Source: Clostridiales bacterium (GTDB lineage: Bacteria > Bacillota > Clostridia > Oscillospirales > Oscillospiraceae). From it: a stretch of DNA of 48,508 nucleotides. The notes beneath the pieces are model-generated. The model saw only the letters and a list, made by a program, of their open reading frames with translations. It had not been told where the DNA came from and ran no database searches. Shown here one piece after another: positions 31,976 through 40,900 of this stretch (its first letter is position 1; each line of letters begins with the position of its first letter). Made by a program: the position numbers and the translations under genes. The stretch spans positions 1 through 48,508 of the forward strand of contig JAAVHV010000030.1 in the NCBI GenBank assembly GCA_014799505.1, in the 5' to 3' direction.

Positions 31976-32052
31976 TGGTAGCGGCGACTGGATTCGAACC
32001 GGTGACAACTCGGGTATGAACCGAGTGCTCTAGCCAACTGAGCTACGCCGCC
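31976..32052 (-). tRNA. tRNA-Met (anticodon CAT, elongator type)
   Basis: Acceptor GGCGGCG/CGCCGCT (G-U at the end), anticodon stem CTCGG/CCGAG with loop TTCATAC, encoded CCA. The anticodon stem lacks the three G-C pairs of initiator tRNA. A CAT anticodon could also be tRNA-Ile2 after lysidine modification; elongator Met is the simpler call. Confidence 0.9.
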
Positions 32053-32081
32053 ATGTTGCCGCCCCGACAGGGGCAAGAGTT

Positions 32082-32110
32082 ACTATACATCATTTTCTGA
32101 GAAATGTCAA
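32082..32110 (-). promoter_or_regulatory. Promoter of the Met-Glu-Val tRNA operon
   Basis: On the minus strand a perfect TTGACA (32105-32110), a 17-bp spacer and TATAGT (32082-32087), 30 bp before tRNA-Met. Confidence 0.85.
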
Positions 32111-32135
32111 CCCTTTTTTCCGCAAACAATGGCTT

Positions 32136-33680
32136 TTATAGCGAAGGATTTTCGCTTTCCCCGTCCCGGCGGGCCAGCTCTGCCTGGAAGTCCGCCGCGG
32201 CCTGCTTGGCGGCAGCGATCTTGTCCCAGCTCTCCAGATATTCCTTGGCGTATTTGGGGTTGTTCAGCCGGACGATCTTCCGCTCCGACCGATCCACCAG
32301 CTTGGTGATCCCCCCGGCCCCCAGGGACAGCACAGTCTGCAATTCCTCCATCATCACGATGTTATAGGCGCACACCGCCCCCGGCTTTGCCCAGCCCACG
32401 TTTTCAAAGGAGCCGGACATATATTTCTGACGGTAGAGGTAATAGGGCGCGTACCCCGCCCCCCGCAGGCGCTGATCGGCCAAGGCCAGCATGGCCTCCA
32501 CCTCTTCCGGGGCGCACAGATCCTTGCCCTCTTCAATGAGCCGGGAGCCCTTTTTCAGCGCCAGGGTGTGGACGGTAATGTTGGCCGGATCCATAGCCAG
32601 CACCTTTTCCAGTGTCCGTCCAAAGCCTTCCAGGGTGTCCGTGGGCAGTCCGGCGATGAGATCCATGTTCACCATGCCGCCGAAATGCCGCCCCGCCAGC
32701 TCCATCGCTTCCACAATCTGCGCGGCAGTGTGGGCCCGCCCCATGGCGCACAATACCCCATCCTCCATGGTCTGTGGGTTGATGGAGATACGGTGGATGC
32801 CATGGGCCTTCAGCGTCTCCAGCTTGTCCGCGGTGATAGTGTCCGGGCGGCCCGCTTCCACAGTGAATTCGGAACAGCGCTCCATGGGCAAACAATTTTC
32901 CACAGCGGACAGTACCTTGTGGAGCTGCTCCGCCGACAGGGTAGTGGGGGTGCCGCCCCCCATATACGCCGAGCCGATGCGCAGCCCCCGCTCCCGGAGC
33001 AGGCTGCCCGCCAGCTCGATCTCCCGGCACAGCGCGTCCACATAGGGCTCCACCAGCGCCAGCGACCGCTTCACATCGGCGGAGATGAAGGAGCAGTAGG
33101 CGCACCGGGTGGGGCAGAAGGGCACACCGATATAGAGGGCCAAGCCGTCCGGCTCAAGCCCCTGATTTACGTCCAGCGCCGCCCGGGCGCACTCCACCGC
33201 CAGCGCTGCCCGGGGGGCGGACACGTGGTATTCTTTTCGCAGCTCCCGCTCTGCCTGCCTGGCCGTTTTCCCCGCCAGCATAGCCTTAGTAGGCAGCTTC
33301 ACAGGCCGCACCCCGGTGAGGGAGCCCCAGGGCAGCTCATGGCCCAGCAGGGCGGTGCCGGCCTTATAAAAGGCCTGCTTCAAGGCGTGGGAGACGGTGT
33401 GGTACACCGCCTCCTCCGGCTCATCCAGCTTTTCCGAGGGGAAGCGGGCCACGCCGTTCCGATAGCGGTCCCCCAGCTTCACCAGCACGCTGACGCTGGC
33501 CTTTTTGGCCCCCCGGCTCAGTCCGATCAGCACGCCGCTCTCCCCGTTCAGGTTTTGCGGCAGGGTATCCGGGTATTCCGGCTTCTCGCCGGGGAACAGG
33601 GTCAGAAGCATCTGCTCCGTAGGAAAGCGGTAGCGCTCCGGGTGCCAGGGCCAGTTGTGTTCGGCAAACCAGATCTTCAT
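32136..33680 (-). CDS. hemZ: HemZ-type coproporphyrinogen dehydrogenase-like radical SAM protein
   Basis: A 514-residue radical SAM enzyme. The first 160 residues are the N-terminal region special to HemZ; CPTRCAYCSF (about 187-196) gives the CxxxCxxC cluster plus the HemN-like Cys. MGGGTPTTLS and SINPQTM follow as expected for HemN/HemW relatives, and the C-terminal YRQKYMSGSFENVGW is a HemZ mark. Family members are annotated in oxygen-independent heme synthesis, though biochemical proof for HemZ is limited. It begins 1 nt after the MBL hydrolase stop, so both form an operon. Confidence 0.88.
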   Translation of the reverse strand: MKIWFAEHNWPWHPERYRFPTEQMLLTLFPGEKPEYPDTLPQNLNGESGVLIGLSRGAKKASVSVLVKLGDRYRNGVARFPSEKLDEPEEAVYHTVSHALKQAFYKAGTALLGHELPWGSLTGVRPVKLPTKAMLAGKTARQAERELRKEYHVSAPRAALAVECARAALDVNQGLEPDGLALYIGVPFCPTRCAYCSFISADVKRSLALVEPYVDALCREIELAGSLLRERGLRIGSAYMGGGTPTTLSAEQLHKVLSAVENCLPMERCSEFTVEAGRPDTITADKLETLKAHGIHRISINPQTMEDGVLCAMGRAHTAAQIVEAMELAGRHFGGMVNMDLIAGLPTDTLEGFGRTLEKVLAMDPANITVHTLALKKGSRLIEEGKDLCAPEEVEAMLALADQRLRGAGYAPYYLYRQKYMSGSFENVGWAKPGAVCAYNIVMMEELQTVLSLGAGGITKLVDRSERKIVRLNNPKYAKEYLESWDKIAAAKQAAADFQAELARRDGESENPSL

Positions 33681-33681
33681 C

Positions 33682-34311
33682 TCAGCCCCTCATGGCGGTG
33701 CGCAGGCAGTAATTGCTCTTGCGCTCACGCTCCAGGGTGGACTGCCCCTCGTGGCCGGGCAGCACCCGGTAATCCCCCTCCAGCTCGCCCAGCCGCTTCA
33801 GGGACTTCATGATCTGCTCCTCGTCCCCCCCGGGCAGGTCGGTGCGGCCCATGGAACCCTCGAACAGGGTGTCCCCGGTGAACAGCACGTCCCCCGAGCG
33901 CAGGGTCACCGAGCCGGGGGTGTGGCCCGGGGTCTCCAAAATTTCCACATCGATGCCCGCGACGTTCACCACGTCCCCCTCTTTGTAGGGGGTGACGTCC
34001 CCAAAGGAGCGGACGGTGGGGAAGGTCTGGCCAAAGACCTGGGCGGTATCGCCCTCCCCGATGTCGGCGGGATGGCAGTAGACGGGCAGGTCGGGCCACT
34101 CCTCCCGCAGGCCGGGAATGCCCAAAATGTGGTCGAAGTGCCCGTGGGTAAGCAGCACGGCCTCCGCCTCCAGTCCGTTCTGGATCATCCACCGGGTCAC
34201 CTGCTCCCCCTGGTCTCCGGGATCCACCACGCCGCACTTGTACCCGCCGTCCTGACGGAAAATATAGCAGTTGGTGCCGATTTGGCCCAGCCGCAGCACA
34301 CTGATTTCCAT
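33682..34311 (-). CDS. Metallo-beta-lactamase-fold hydrolase (glyoxalase II-like)
   Basis: A 209-residue cytoplasmic hydrolase. The metal motif HGHFDH (about 60-65), the later His in PGHTPGS, Asp in FTGDTLF and His in LPGHEGQS complete a binuclear site. Proteins of this size are often annotated as hydroxyacylglutathione hydrolase; substrates vary. The start at 34311 follows GAGGTGG; earlier in-frame codons fall within the promoter. Encoded directly ahead of hemZ. Confidence 0.88.
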   Translation of the reverse strand: MEISVLRLGQIGTNCYIFRQDGGYKCGVVDPGDQGEQVTRWMIQNGLEAEAVLLTHGHFDHILGIPGLREEWPDLPVYCHPADIGEGDTAQVFGQTFPTVRSFGDVTPYKEGDVVNVAGIDVEILETPGHTPGSVTLRSGDVLFTGDTLFEGSMGRTDLPGGDEEQIMKSLKRLGELEGDYRVLPGHEGQSTLERERKSNYCLRTAMRG

Positions 34312-34342
34312 GGCTACCACCTCAAACATATTCTTACTGTCC

Positions 34343-34371
34343 ATCATACGATATTTCGGCTCATTTGTAAA
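34343..34371 (-). promoter_or_regulatory. Promoter of the MBL-hemZ operon
   Basis: On the minus strand TTTACA (34366-34371), 17-bp spacer and TATGAT (34343-34348), giving a leader of about 25 nt. Confidence 0.75.
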
Positions 34372-34373
34372 CA

Positions 34374-34404
34374 AAAAAGCTCCCGGAAGTTCCGGGAGCT
34401 TTTT
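34374..34404. terminator. Terminator after jag
   Basis: A 15-bp symmetric stem AAAAAGCTCCCGGAA and its complement, T-run flanked on both strands. It ends the rpmH-to-jag transcript on the minus strand, just before the MBL promoter. Confidence 0.88.
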
Positions 34405-34443
34405 CAGTGCTGTTGTCACGCCGCGCCTGTTCGAGACGCGCTT

Positions 34444-35292
34444 CTACTTGCTCGGGTCGTAGGCCACCACCGTGCGGCGGTTGGGCTCGGTGCCAGTGGA
34501 GAAGGTGGACACGCCCGGGTAATCCTGGAGAGCGGTGTGTATCACGTGCCGCTCGTAGGCGTTCATGGCCTCCAGGGTGATGTTCCGGCGGTACTTGACC
34601 ACTTTGCCCGCCGTCTTGCGGGCCAGGCGGTTGAGGGATTCCTCCCGGCGGGCCCGGTAGCCCTCGGCGTCCACATGGATGCGCGCCCGGTGGCTGCGGC
34701 CCTTATTGACGGCGTAGCCGGTGAGCTGCTGGATGGCGTCCAGGGTCTCGCCCCGGTGGCCGATGAGGGCGCCCATATTCTCACCCTCCAGCACCACCTG
34801 GTAGGTGTCGCCCTCCTTTGTGACCACGGGGGTGGCTTCCACGCCCATGTGCTCAAACAGCCCGGTCTGGAACTTGACGATGGCCGCGGCCACGTCGTCG
34901 TCCACACCCTCACCCTTGGCAGTCTGAGACTGGACAGGCTGGGACTGAGTGGCCGGCCTGGGTTCGGCCTTGGGAGCCGGCTGCGTCTGGGGCTTGGGCT
35001 GCGCCTTGGGGGCGGGGCGCTCCGCGCGGGGCGCTTTGGGCCGCTCCGGCTTGGGGGCCGGGGCGGGCTTTTCCACCACAGGAGCTGCGGGAGCAGGCTC
35101 AGGCTTGGGCTCGTCGGGGGCCTCATAGGTGAGCTTCACCTTGGCGGGGACGGAGCCGATGCCCAAAAAGCCGGTCTTGCCCCGGTCCAAAATTTCAACA
35201 GATACGTCGTCCCGATCCAGACCGAGATAGGCCAGCCCCTTGGCGATGGCCTCATCCTCCGTCTTGGCGGTAAATTCCATATATTTCAGCAC
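34444..35292 (-). CDS. jag: Jag/KhpB RNA-binding protein
   Basis: A 282-residue protein with three parts: Jag-N (1 to about 52, KTGFLGIGS), a Pro/Ala/Lys-rich linker (about 58-125), then KH (GALIGHRGETLDAIQ) and R3H (RNITLEAMNAYERHVIHTAL) domains. With KhpA it binds many RNAs and affects cell division and elongation in Gram-positives. The GTG start at 35292 is chosen because AAGGAG lies 9 nt upstream; the ATG four codons later is too far from it. Directly downstream of yidC, as in most Firmicutes. Confidence 0.93.
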   Translation of the reverse strand: MLKYMEFTAKTEDEAIAKGLAYLGLDRDDVSVEILDRGKTGFLGIGSVPAKVKLTYEAPDEPKPEPAPAAPVVEKPAPAPKPERPKAPRAERPAPKAQPKPQTQPAPKAEPRPATQSQPVQSQTAKGEGVDDDVAAAIVKFQTGLFEHMGVEATPVVTKEGDTYQVVLEGENMGALIGHRGETLDAIQQLTGYAVNKGRSHRARIHVDAEGYRARREESLNRLARKTAGKVVKYRRNITLEAMNAYERHVIHTALQDYPGVSTFSTGTEPNRRTVVAYDPSK

Positions 35293-35324
35293 AAAACTGC
35301 ACTCCTTACTATGAAATCTGGTGT

Positions 35325-36650
35325 TTACTGCTCTTCGCCGTCCTCGGCGTAGGCTTCCTCGTAATCCCCGTCGCTGGCGCTGTCATCCGCAACAGGCTCA
35401 GCGGCGGCCTGCCGATCCCCGGCCTTCTCCGCTTCCTCCGCCTGGTCGAGCAGCGGCCGGTTGGATTCGGCGAGGATCTCCTTCTCCTCCTCCGTCAGCT
35501 CCTTGGGCTCCTCTTCCACGGGCTTGGCGGGGCCGTCTGGGTCGTAATAGGGGGTGATGGGATAGCGGTTGGGGTCGTAGGCGCGGCCCCGGGCGTAGGC
35601 CCGCAGGCCCTCCCGGCTGGCGGACTTGTCCACGCCCGGCTCCTGCTTTTTCTTCTGCTTCTGCTTCTTGGGATCCTTGCCGGCGGCGATGGCGGCGGCC
35701 TTCTTCTCGGCGGCGATGCGGCGGCGCTCCTTCTCGGCCTCCTTGGCCTTTTTCGCCTGCTCCTCCATCTCCTTCTGGGCGGCCTCGTAATCCTTGCGGA
35801 GCAGGCGGCCGCAGATGATCTCCTGCACCATACCCAGCACAGAGTTGGCGATCCAGTAGATACACATACCGGCGGGGAGGGCAAAGCCGATCCACAGCGA
35901 CATGACGGGGCCCATCAGGATGAGGGACAGATTCATCTTGGGGGGCGCTTGATCCTTATTCATCTGGTTGGTCCTCTGGGTGACCAGCATGGTCACCACG
36001 GACAGTCCCGCCGAGATCACCGGCAGCAGGAACAGGCCCAGGGATTCCCAGGTGATCCCGCCCTCCCAGAACTTCAGCTGGGGCACCTGGGACAAGTCGA
36101 TGCCGAAGAAGTTAAAGTTGATGACGAACATCCCGGCGGCGGACACTCCGGCGGCTGTGGCAGCGGCCCTGGCGGTCTCCATGTTCTCGGCGTTCAGCAT
36201 AGAGCTCAGGATCAGCTCGTTGGAACCGGCGACAGTGAAGTCTGTCATACCTAGGGCGGTGGCCACGGCGGCGGTGGCCTGCTCGGTGAGGCTCATCATG
36301 TACTTCAGCGGGCGGCGGATGATGGCGTACAGCGGCCACAGGATGAACAGCGGGATCATAGACCAGCCGCACCCGCCCATGGGGTTGACGTTGTTCTCGG
36401 TGTAGAACTTCTGAACCTCCTGGTTATAGCGCTCCTTGTCGTTGCCGCAGCGCTTCTGGATCTCCTTGATCTGCTCGTTGACCACGTTCATCTTGATCAT
36501 GCTCTTTTTGCCCTTCAGGTTCAGGGGGAAGAGGATGATTTTGATCACAACCGTAAACAGGATCAGGGCGATGCCGTAGCTGTTGAACACCTCACAGAAC
36601 AGCTTCAGCAGCAAGCTGAACGGCGTCATGAGTATTTGCCAAATATCCAT
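35325..36650 (-). CDS. yidC: YidC/OxaA membrane protein insertase
   Basis: A 441-residue insertase. Five hydrophobic segments (about 10-45, 85-105, 155-205, 215-250) frame the catalytic groove. A long, highly charged C-terminal tail (about 270-441), first Lys/Ala-rich and then acidic, is larger than in Bacillus SpoIIIJ; the tail of YidC contacts the ribosome. No lipobox is visible at the N-terminus (MDIWQILMTPFSLLL). The start at 36650 follows AGGAGGCC. Sits between yidD and jag. Confidence 0.95.
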   Translation of the reverse strand: MDIWQILMTPFSLLLKLFCEVFNSYGIALILFTVVIKIILFPLNLKGKKSMIKMNVVNEQIKEIQKRCGNDKERYNQEVQKFYTENNVNPMGGCGWSMIPLFILWPLYAIIRRPLKYMMSLTEQATAAVATALGMTDFTVAGSNELILSSMLNAENMETARAAATAAGVSAAGMFVINFNFFGIDLSQVPQLKFWEGGITWESLGLFLLPVISAGLSVVTMLVTQRTNQMNKDQAPPKMNLSLILMGPVMSLWIGFALPAGMCIYWIANSVLGMVQEIICGRLLRKDYEAAQKEMEEQAKKAKEAEKERRRIAAEKKAAAIAAGKDPKKQKQKKKQEPGVDKSASREGLRAYARGRAYDPNRYPITPYYDPDGPAKPVEEEPKELTEEEKEILAESNRPLLDQAEEAEKAGDRQAAAEPVADDSASDGDYEEAYAEDGEEQ

Positions 36651-36660
36651 GTTTGGCCTC

Positions 36661-36900
36661 CTACAATTTTCGGATTTTTTTCGGGGGTACGGGGTCGTAG
36701 ATAAAGGTTTTCTGCCGGTGGAAGGGGTGGCAGCGCATGATCCGCCACAGGGCCAGCGCCCCGCCCTTGACGGCGCCGTGGACCTCCACCGCCTCCAGCG
36801 CGTAGGTAGAGCAGGTGGGGATGAACCGGCAGCAGGGGGGACGGTTTGGGGACACATCCCGGCGGTACCGGCGGCTCAGGGCCAGCAGCAGCCGTTTCAT
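36661..36900 (-). CDS. yidD: Membrane protein insertion efficiency factor
   Basis: A 79-residue protein with the YidD signature [19 protein letters not shown] followed by RIMRCHPF. It helps YidC-dependent insertion at the cytoplasmic face. It overlaps rnpA by 4 bp and ends 11 bp before yidC; this tight packing is conserved. Confidence 0.95.
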   Translation of the reverse strand: MKRLLLALSRRYRRDVSPNRPPCCRFIPTCSTYALEAVEVHGAVKGGALALWRIMRCHPFHRQKTFIYDPVPPKKIRKL

Positions 36901-37247
36901 TTGACCCCTTCCTTTTTGAGCAGCTCCAGCTTGTCCGCCAGCTTTAAAAAGGAGTGCTCCAACTGACCATATTGGCTGGACGCGGCCCGGACGCGGGCTA
37001 CCACCACCACATCCGTCCCGGACACAAGCCTGTCCTCGTTGAGGCGGTAGATCTCCCGCAGGCGGCGGCGGATCCGATTGCGCACCACCGCACAGCCCAC
37101 CTTGGTGGACACGGTGAGGCCCAGCCGGTTGTTCTTTTGGCCGTTGCGCCGGACGTAGAGGGCCAGGCGGCCGTCGGCGGCGGTCTTTCCCCTGTTATAC
37201 GCCCTGCGGAACAGGTGGTTTTCCTTCAAGGACACCGTTTTTTTCAT
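36897..37247 (-). CDS. rnpA: Ribonuclease P protein component
   Basis: A 116-residue basic protein. The RNR motif is [15 protein letters not shown] (about 58-72), with [12 protein letters not shown] before it. It binds RNase P RNA and helps trim the 5' leader of pre-tRNA. The start at 37247 follows GGAGGTCGT; an earlier ATG six codons up has no ribosome site. Cotranscribed with rpmH and yidD. Confidence 0.95.
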   Translation of the reverse strand: MKKTVSLKENHLFRRAYNRGKTAADGRLALYVRRNGQKNNRLGLTVSTKVGCAVVRNRIRRRLREIYRLNEDRLVSGTDVVVVARVRAASSQYGQLEHSFLKLADKLELLKKEGVK

Positions 37248-37361
37248 ACGACCTCCATTGGACATTGTCGCGCTTCTTTGTCGCGCTTCTCGGGAAAAGA
37301 GCCAAGGGGCGAGGGAAATTTCCCGCGCCCCGGTCTATTGTTTATCCCGATGTGTGCGCCA

Positions 37362-37496
37362 TCAGTGGCTCAGGCGGACACGGCCCTTCGCGCGGCGGCG
37401 GGCCAGAACCTTGCGGCCGTTGCTGGTGGCCATGCGCTTACGGAAGCCATGAACCTTGGAACGCTGACGCTTCTTGGGCTGATAGGTACGCTTCAT
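37362..37496 (-). CDS. rpmH: 50S ribosomal protein L34
   Basis: A 44-residue basic protein, start [19 protein letters not shown], the universal L34 sequence. AGGAGGTG precedes the ATG at 37496. It is the first gene of the leftward origin operon; the open frame upstream to 37595 is only an in-frame extension. Confidence 0.97.
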   Translation of the reverse strand: MKRTYQPKKRQRSKVHGFRKRMATSNGRKVLARRRAKGRVRLSH

Positions 37497-37597
37497 GCGG
37501 GAACACCTCCTGTATCGTGTTGCGGCCATCCGGGCCGCCCTCCACAACGCCTTTTCAGGCGCGGTTGGCAATATTGACGCATAATCGCGCACCAAGC

Positions 37598-37626
37598 ATT
37601 ATACCTTTATTTTTTCGCCCTGTCAA
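37598..37626 (-). promoter_or_regulatory. rpmH promoter
   Basis: On the minus strand perfect TTGACA (37621-37626) and perfect TATAAT (37598-37603) with a 17-bp spacer. It drives rpmH-rnpA-yidD-yidC-jag. Confidence 0.92.
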
Positions 37627-37746
37627 CAAAAAATCACCAATATCCTTTTTTCTCCTATTCAACACAACATCTTGTGTTTTCTTTTTTTCTATGCCCGTTT
37701 TGATCAAAAATCTGCGGGGTTTTCCCATACTATTATATAAAAGAAT

Positions 37747-37755
37747 TGTGGAAAA
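37747..37755 (-). promoter_or_regulatory. DnaA box upstream of dnaA
   Basis: TTTTCCACA on the minus strand (one change from TTATCCACA). It ends 3 bp before the dnaA -35 box, a position fit for autoregulation. The surrounding 37600-37740 is AT-rich with T runs. Confidence 0.7.
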
Positions 37756-37758
37756 CCC

Positions 37759-37787
37759 TTGTGCATCATTTCCTTTTTTGGTATAAT
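37759..37787 (+). promoter_or_regulatory. dnaA promoter
   Basis: TTGTGC (37759-37764), 17-bp spacer, TATAAT (37782-37787); leader about 35 nt. Adjacent to a DnaA box. Confidence 0.82.
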
Positions 37788-37827
37788 TGATTAGTTATGA
37801 TATTTCAAAATTAGGAGGCTTCCGCCC

Positions 37828-39147
37828 ATGAGATCGGCTGCCGACGTCTGGGAAAAAGTAAAGAACCTGATGGAGGGCAGTATGACCGCCGTTTCCATCG
37901 ACACCTGGTTTGGGGACGTGGAGGCCGTGGCCCTGGAGGACACCCGGCTGGTGCTGTGCGTCCCCACCGATTTCAAGCGGAACATCATCCGCACCCGCTT
38001 TCAGTCGGGAGTGGAGGCAGCATTGAAGGAGCTGTTCTCCTTCGATGTGGACGTGGCCCTGCTGCTCCCGGAGGAGCGGGATGCCTACGCCGCCCAAAGC
38101 TCCGCTCCCAACCCCGGCGGTGGGGAGGCTGAAAAGTACACCTTTGAGCGGTTTGTGGTGGGTTCCACCAACAAGTTTGCCTTTACCGCCGCCCAGAAGG
38201 TGGCGGACGAGCCGGGCGGGGCCTATAACCCCCTATTCATTTATGGGCAGTCTGGCCTGGGCAAGACCCATCTGCTCCACGCCATCGCCAACCGGGTGGG
38301 TCAAAACCACCCTGGCTACCGCATTCTCTACATCCAGAGCGAGGACTTTGTGAACGAGCTCATTGGCAATCTCCGCCGGGGCATTGATATGCAGGGCTTC
38401 CGGGACAAATACCGCAATGTGGATCTGTTCCTGATGGACGACGTGCAGTTCATCGCCGGCAAGGACTCCAGTGAGGAGGAACTGTTCCACACATTTAATA
38501 CCCTGTACGAGCAGAAAAAACAGATAGTGTTCACCTCTGATCGGCCGCCCCATGAGATGCTCCGCCTGGAGCAGCGCCTGCGTACCCGGTTCGAGCAGGG
38601 CCTGCCTGCGGACATCCAGCCGCCGGACTACGAGACCCGCGTGGCGCTGCTGAAAAACAAGGCGCTGGAGCGTGGCATTTCCCTGCCTGACCCGGTGCTG
38701 TCCTACGTGGCGGAAAACATCACCTCCAACGTGCGGCAGATCGAGGGCGTGGTCAACAAGATCATGGCCTTCCAGGAGCTGATGGGTGAACAGGTGGACA
38801 TCGAGACCACCATCCGGGCGGTTCGGGATATTTTGAAGGCAAAGGAGAACTTCCTGCCCTCGGCGGACACCATCATCCAGGAAGTGGCCCGGTTCTATGA
38901 GTTGGACGCCTCCGCCGTCACCGGGCAGAGCCAGAACAAGGAGATCAGCACGGCCCGAAACGTGGCCATGTACATCATCCGGGAGATGACCCAGCTCTCC
39001 CTGGCGGAGATCGGCCAGCAGTTTGGCGGCCGCCACCATTCCACGGTGCTCAACTCCATCAACCGGGTGGAAAAGATGATGAAGGACAAGCCGGAGATGA
39101 GCGAGATCATCCGGGATATCACCAACGCGGTGAACTCGGCCTATTAG
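37828..39147 (+). CDS. dnaA: Chromosomal replication initiator DnaA
   Basis: A 439-residue AAA+ initiator. Domain I (about 1-75), short linker, AAA+ core from about 105 with Walker A GQSGLGKTH, Walker B LFLMDDVQF, arginine finger region RLRTRFEQGL, and the C-terminal HTH with the DnaA signature FGGRHHSTVLNSI. It binds DnaA boxes, melts the origin and loads helicase. The start follows TTAGGAGGC. Next to rpmH on one side and dnaN on the other, the ancestral order. Confidence 0.98.
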   Translation: MRSAADVWEKVKNLMEGSMTAVSIDTWFGDVEAVALEDTRLVLCVPTDFKRNIIRTRFQSGVEAALKELFSFDVDVALLLPEERDAYAAQSSAPNPGGGEAEKYTFERFVVGSTNKFAFTAAQKVADEPGGAYNPLFIYGQSGLGKTHLLHAIANRVGQNHPGYRILYIQSEDFVNELIGNLRRGIDMQGFRDKYRNVDLFLMDDVQFIAGKDSSEEELFHTFNTLYEQKKQIVFTSDRPPHEMLRLEQRLRTRFEQGLPADIQPPDYETRVALLKNKALERGISLPDPVLSYVAENITSNVRQIEGVVNKIMAFQELMGEQVDIETTIRAVRDILKAKENFLPSADTIIQEVARFYELDASAVTGQSQNKEISTARNVAMYIIREMTQLSLAEIGQQFGGRHHSTVLNSINRVEKMMKDKPEMSEIIRDITNAVNSAY

Positions 39148-39269
39148 GGGTTCCTCCCCCTGGGCGTTCTACTTTCTGCTTGTGCAGAAAGTAGGCAAAG
39201 ACACACTTAGGGGGCGCCCGCCGGATGGACACTTCGTGTCCATAGGCTGGGCTTCCCCCTAAGAACCCC
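39147..39269. repeat. Nested palindromic block directly after dnaA
   Basis: Outer arms GGGGTTC/GAACCCC (39147-39153 with 39263-39269), a perfect 11-bp hairpin CTACTTTCTGC-TTGT-GCAGAAAGTAG (39168-39193), a TTAGGGGG/CCCCCTAA pair, and an inner ATGGACAC-TTC-GTGTCCAT. The first outer G is the last base of the dnaA stop codon. It may serve as a dnaA terminator or be a REP-like insertion. Confidence 0.75.
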
Positions 39270-39660
39270 CTGGTATAAAGGCCCGCCGATTTCAAAGAGC
39301 TGTGACCCTTCCGGCTTACGCTGCTGACGGATTGAACTCACTCCGTTTTCCGGCCCACAGGAGCCTGCATCGGTAATGGAACAAACAGACGCGGTTCTCC
39401 AGACAACGCCTCCCTGGTAACCGTTGTCTGGAAGCGGAACCCTGGGAACAGAGTGCGGGGGTTAATTGGCCCCGGAGGCGAACGCCCTGGGTGAGCCGCG
39501 GCGGGCCTCCCCCGCACGGCGAGAGCAGGGTTTCGCTCTCATACCTTCACCTTCCACAATCCTGCGGTCTGTGGTGTGGAAGCCTGTGTAAGCATCAAAA
39601 CAGTTCTAATCTCATTCTCAGCCTGTGCAGATTTTGTGGAACCCCTTGCGGACACTCAAA
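39270..39660. other. GC-rich structured part of the dnaA-dnaN gap
   Basis: Several strong inverted repeats are visible: ACGGA/TCCGT, CCAGACAACG/CGTTGTCTGG near 39393-39434, and GTGCGGGGG/CCCCCGCAC closing about 50 nt near 39453-39519. No ORF with a good start is present. It could be a non-coding RNA or an origin-architecture element. Three weaker TTCCACA cores (39550-39558, 39575-39583, 39635-39643) lie at its right end. Confidence 0.5.
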
Positions 39661-39735
39661 AGCCTGCTATTTCAACCCTTTCTCAAGTTTTCCACACCCC
39701 TCACACCCCCTACGGACTACTACGAATTTTAAACC
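39545..39735 (+). other. Replication origin oriC (unwinding region)
   Basis: A DnaA box TTTTCCACA (39688-39696) is followed by a 14-bp GC-rich spacer and then TACGGACTACTACGAATTTT (39711-39730), resembling the box / GC cluster / DnaA-trio / AT-rich order of the bacterial basal unwinding system. Weaker boxes lie upstream in both orientations. Together with the box before dnaA this suggests a bipartite origin as in Bacillus. Gene strands diverge here, as expected. Confidence 0.75.
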
Positions 39736-39773
39736 CTTCCTCTCCTTGCGGAGGAGGGAGAAAGGAACCTCCT

Positions 39774-40895
39774 ATGAAATTTTCCTGTGAAAAGTCCATC
39801 CTCCAATCGGCCGTCACCACTGCCGGACGGGTGGTGGCCCCCAAGAGCTCCATCCAGGCGCTGGAGGGTGTGCTCATCGAGGCGGAGCGGGACGGTCTGC
39901 GCCTGAGCGGCTACAACCTGGAGACCGGCATCATCACCAGCATTCCCGCCGACGTGGCGGAGGAGGGCGCCATCGTCCTGTCTGCCCGACTGTTCGGCGA
40001 GATCCTCCGCCGTATGCCGGACGACGTGGTGTCCATCGACGCCAACGCCGCCTGCTCCGTCCACATCCAGTGCGGCCCCACCTCCTTTGACATCATGGGC
40101 AGCAGCGACGAGGACTTCCCCGAGCTGCCCTCCGTCAGCGACGGCGCCGGCCTGACCATCACCCAAAGCGACCTGCGCGCCATGATCGGCCAGACCATTT
40201 TCGCCGTCAGCGACAATGAGAGCCGCCCCATCCACACCGGCGCCCTGTTTGAGACGGACGGGGAGGAGCTGACCATGGTGGCGGTGGACGGCTATCGTCT
40301 GGCCCTGCGCCGGGAGAAGCTGCTCAGCCAGGAAAGAGGGGGCAAGCTGTCCTTTGTGGTGCCCGGTGCGGCGCTCAGCGAGGTGGAGAAGATCTGCGCC
40401 GACAGCGACGAGCCGGTGACTGTCACCCAGGGCGACCGCCACGTCACCTTTGAGATCGGCGGCACCCTGCTAGTGGCCCGCCGGCTGGAAGGGGAATTTC
40501 TGAACTACCGCCAGACCATTCCCCAGAACAACGCCATCGTCCTGGAGGCGGAGGCTTCCGACCTCCAGCGCTCCATCGACCGGGCCTCCCTCATCATCAA
40601 TGAGAAGCTGAAAAGCCCTCTGCGGTGCAGATTTGACGACGGCTCCTTGTCCATCACCTCCAAGACTGCCATCGGCGCGGCCTTTGATACCTGCCCCATC
40701 TCCGGGGACGGCAAGGGGCTGGAGATCGGCTTCAATAACCGCTTTCTGATGGATGCGGTGAAGGCGGCCCCTGCCAGCCGGGTGCGGCTGGAGCTGAACA
40801 CCGCCACCTCCCCCTGTCTGATCCTGCCCCAGAAGGGGGAGCGGGACAACTTCCTGTATATGGTGCTCCCCGTCCGTCTGCGTGCTTCGGAGTGA
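39774..40895 (+). CDS. dnaN: DNA polymerase III beta sliding clamp
   Basis: A 373-residue protein with three clamp repeats (about 1-120, 125-245, 250-373). [20 protein letters not shown] at the start and the C-terminal LPVRL are characteristic. It forms a ring dimer that tethers polymerase to DNA. The start at 39774 follows AAAGGAACCTCC; the in-frame extension upstream crosses oriC. A YaaA-type gene follows 5 bp later. Confidence 0.97.
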   Translation: MKFSCEKSILQSAVTTAGRVVAPKSSIQALEGVLIEAERDGLRLSGYNLETGIITSIPADVAEEGAIVLSARLFGEILRRMPDDVVSIDANAACSVHIQCGPTSFDIMGSSDEDFPELPSVSDGAGLTITQSDLRAMIGQTIFAVSDNESRPIHTGALFETDGEELTMVAVDGYRLALRREKLLSQERGGKLSFVVPGAALSEVEKICADSDEPVTVTQGDRHVTFEIGGTLLVARRLEGEFLNYRQTIPQNNAIVLEAEASDLQRSIDRASLIINEKLKSPLRCRFDDGSLSITSKTAIGAAFDTCPISGDGKGLEIGFNNRFLMDAVKAAPASRVRLELNTATSPCLILPQKGERDNFLYMVLPVRLRASE

Positions 40896-40900
40896 TTTCA

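Noticed and set aside
31976..32052. Initiator tRNA-fMet
   Set aside because: The anticodon stem lacks three consecutive G-C pairs and the first acceptor pair is a wobble, not a mismatch; elongator type fits better.
39270..39560. Known non-coding RNA such as 6S, SRP or RNase P RNA
   Set aside because: I looked for the conserved cores of these RNAs and found none; it is reported only as structured DNA.
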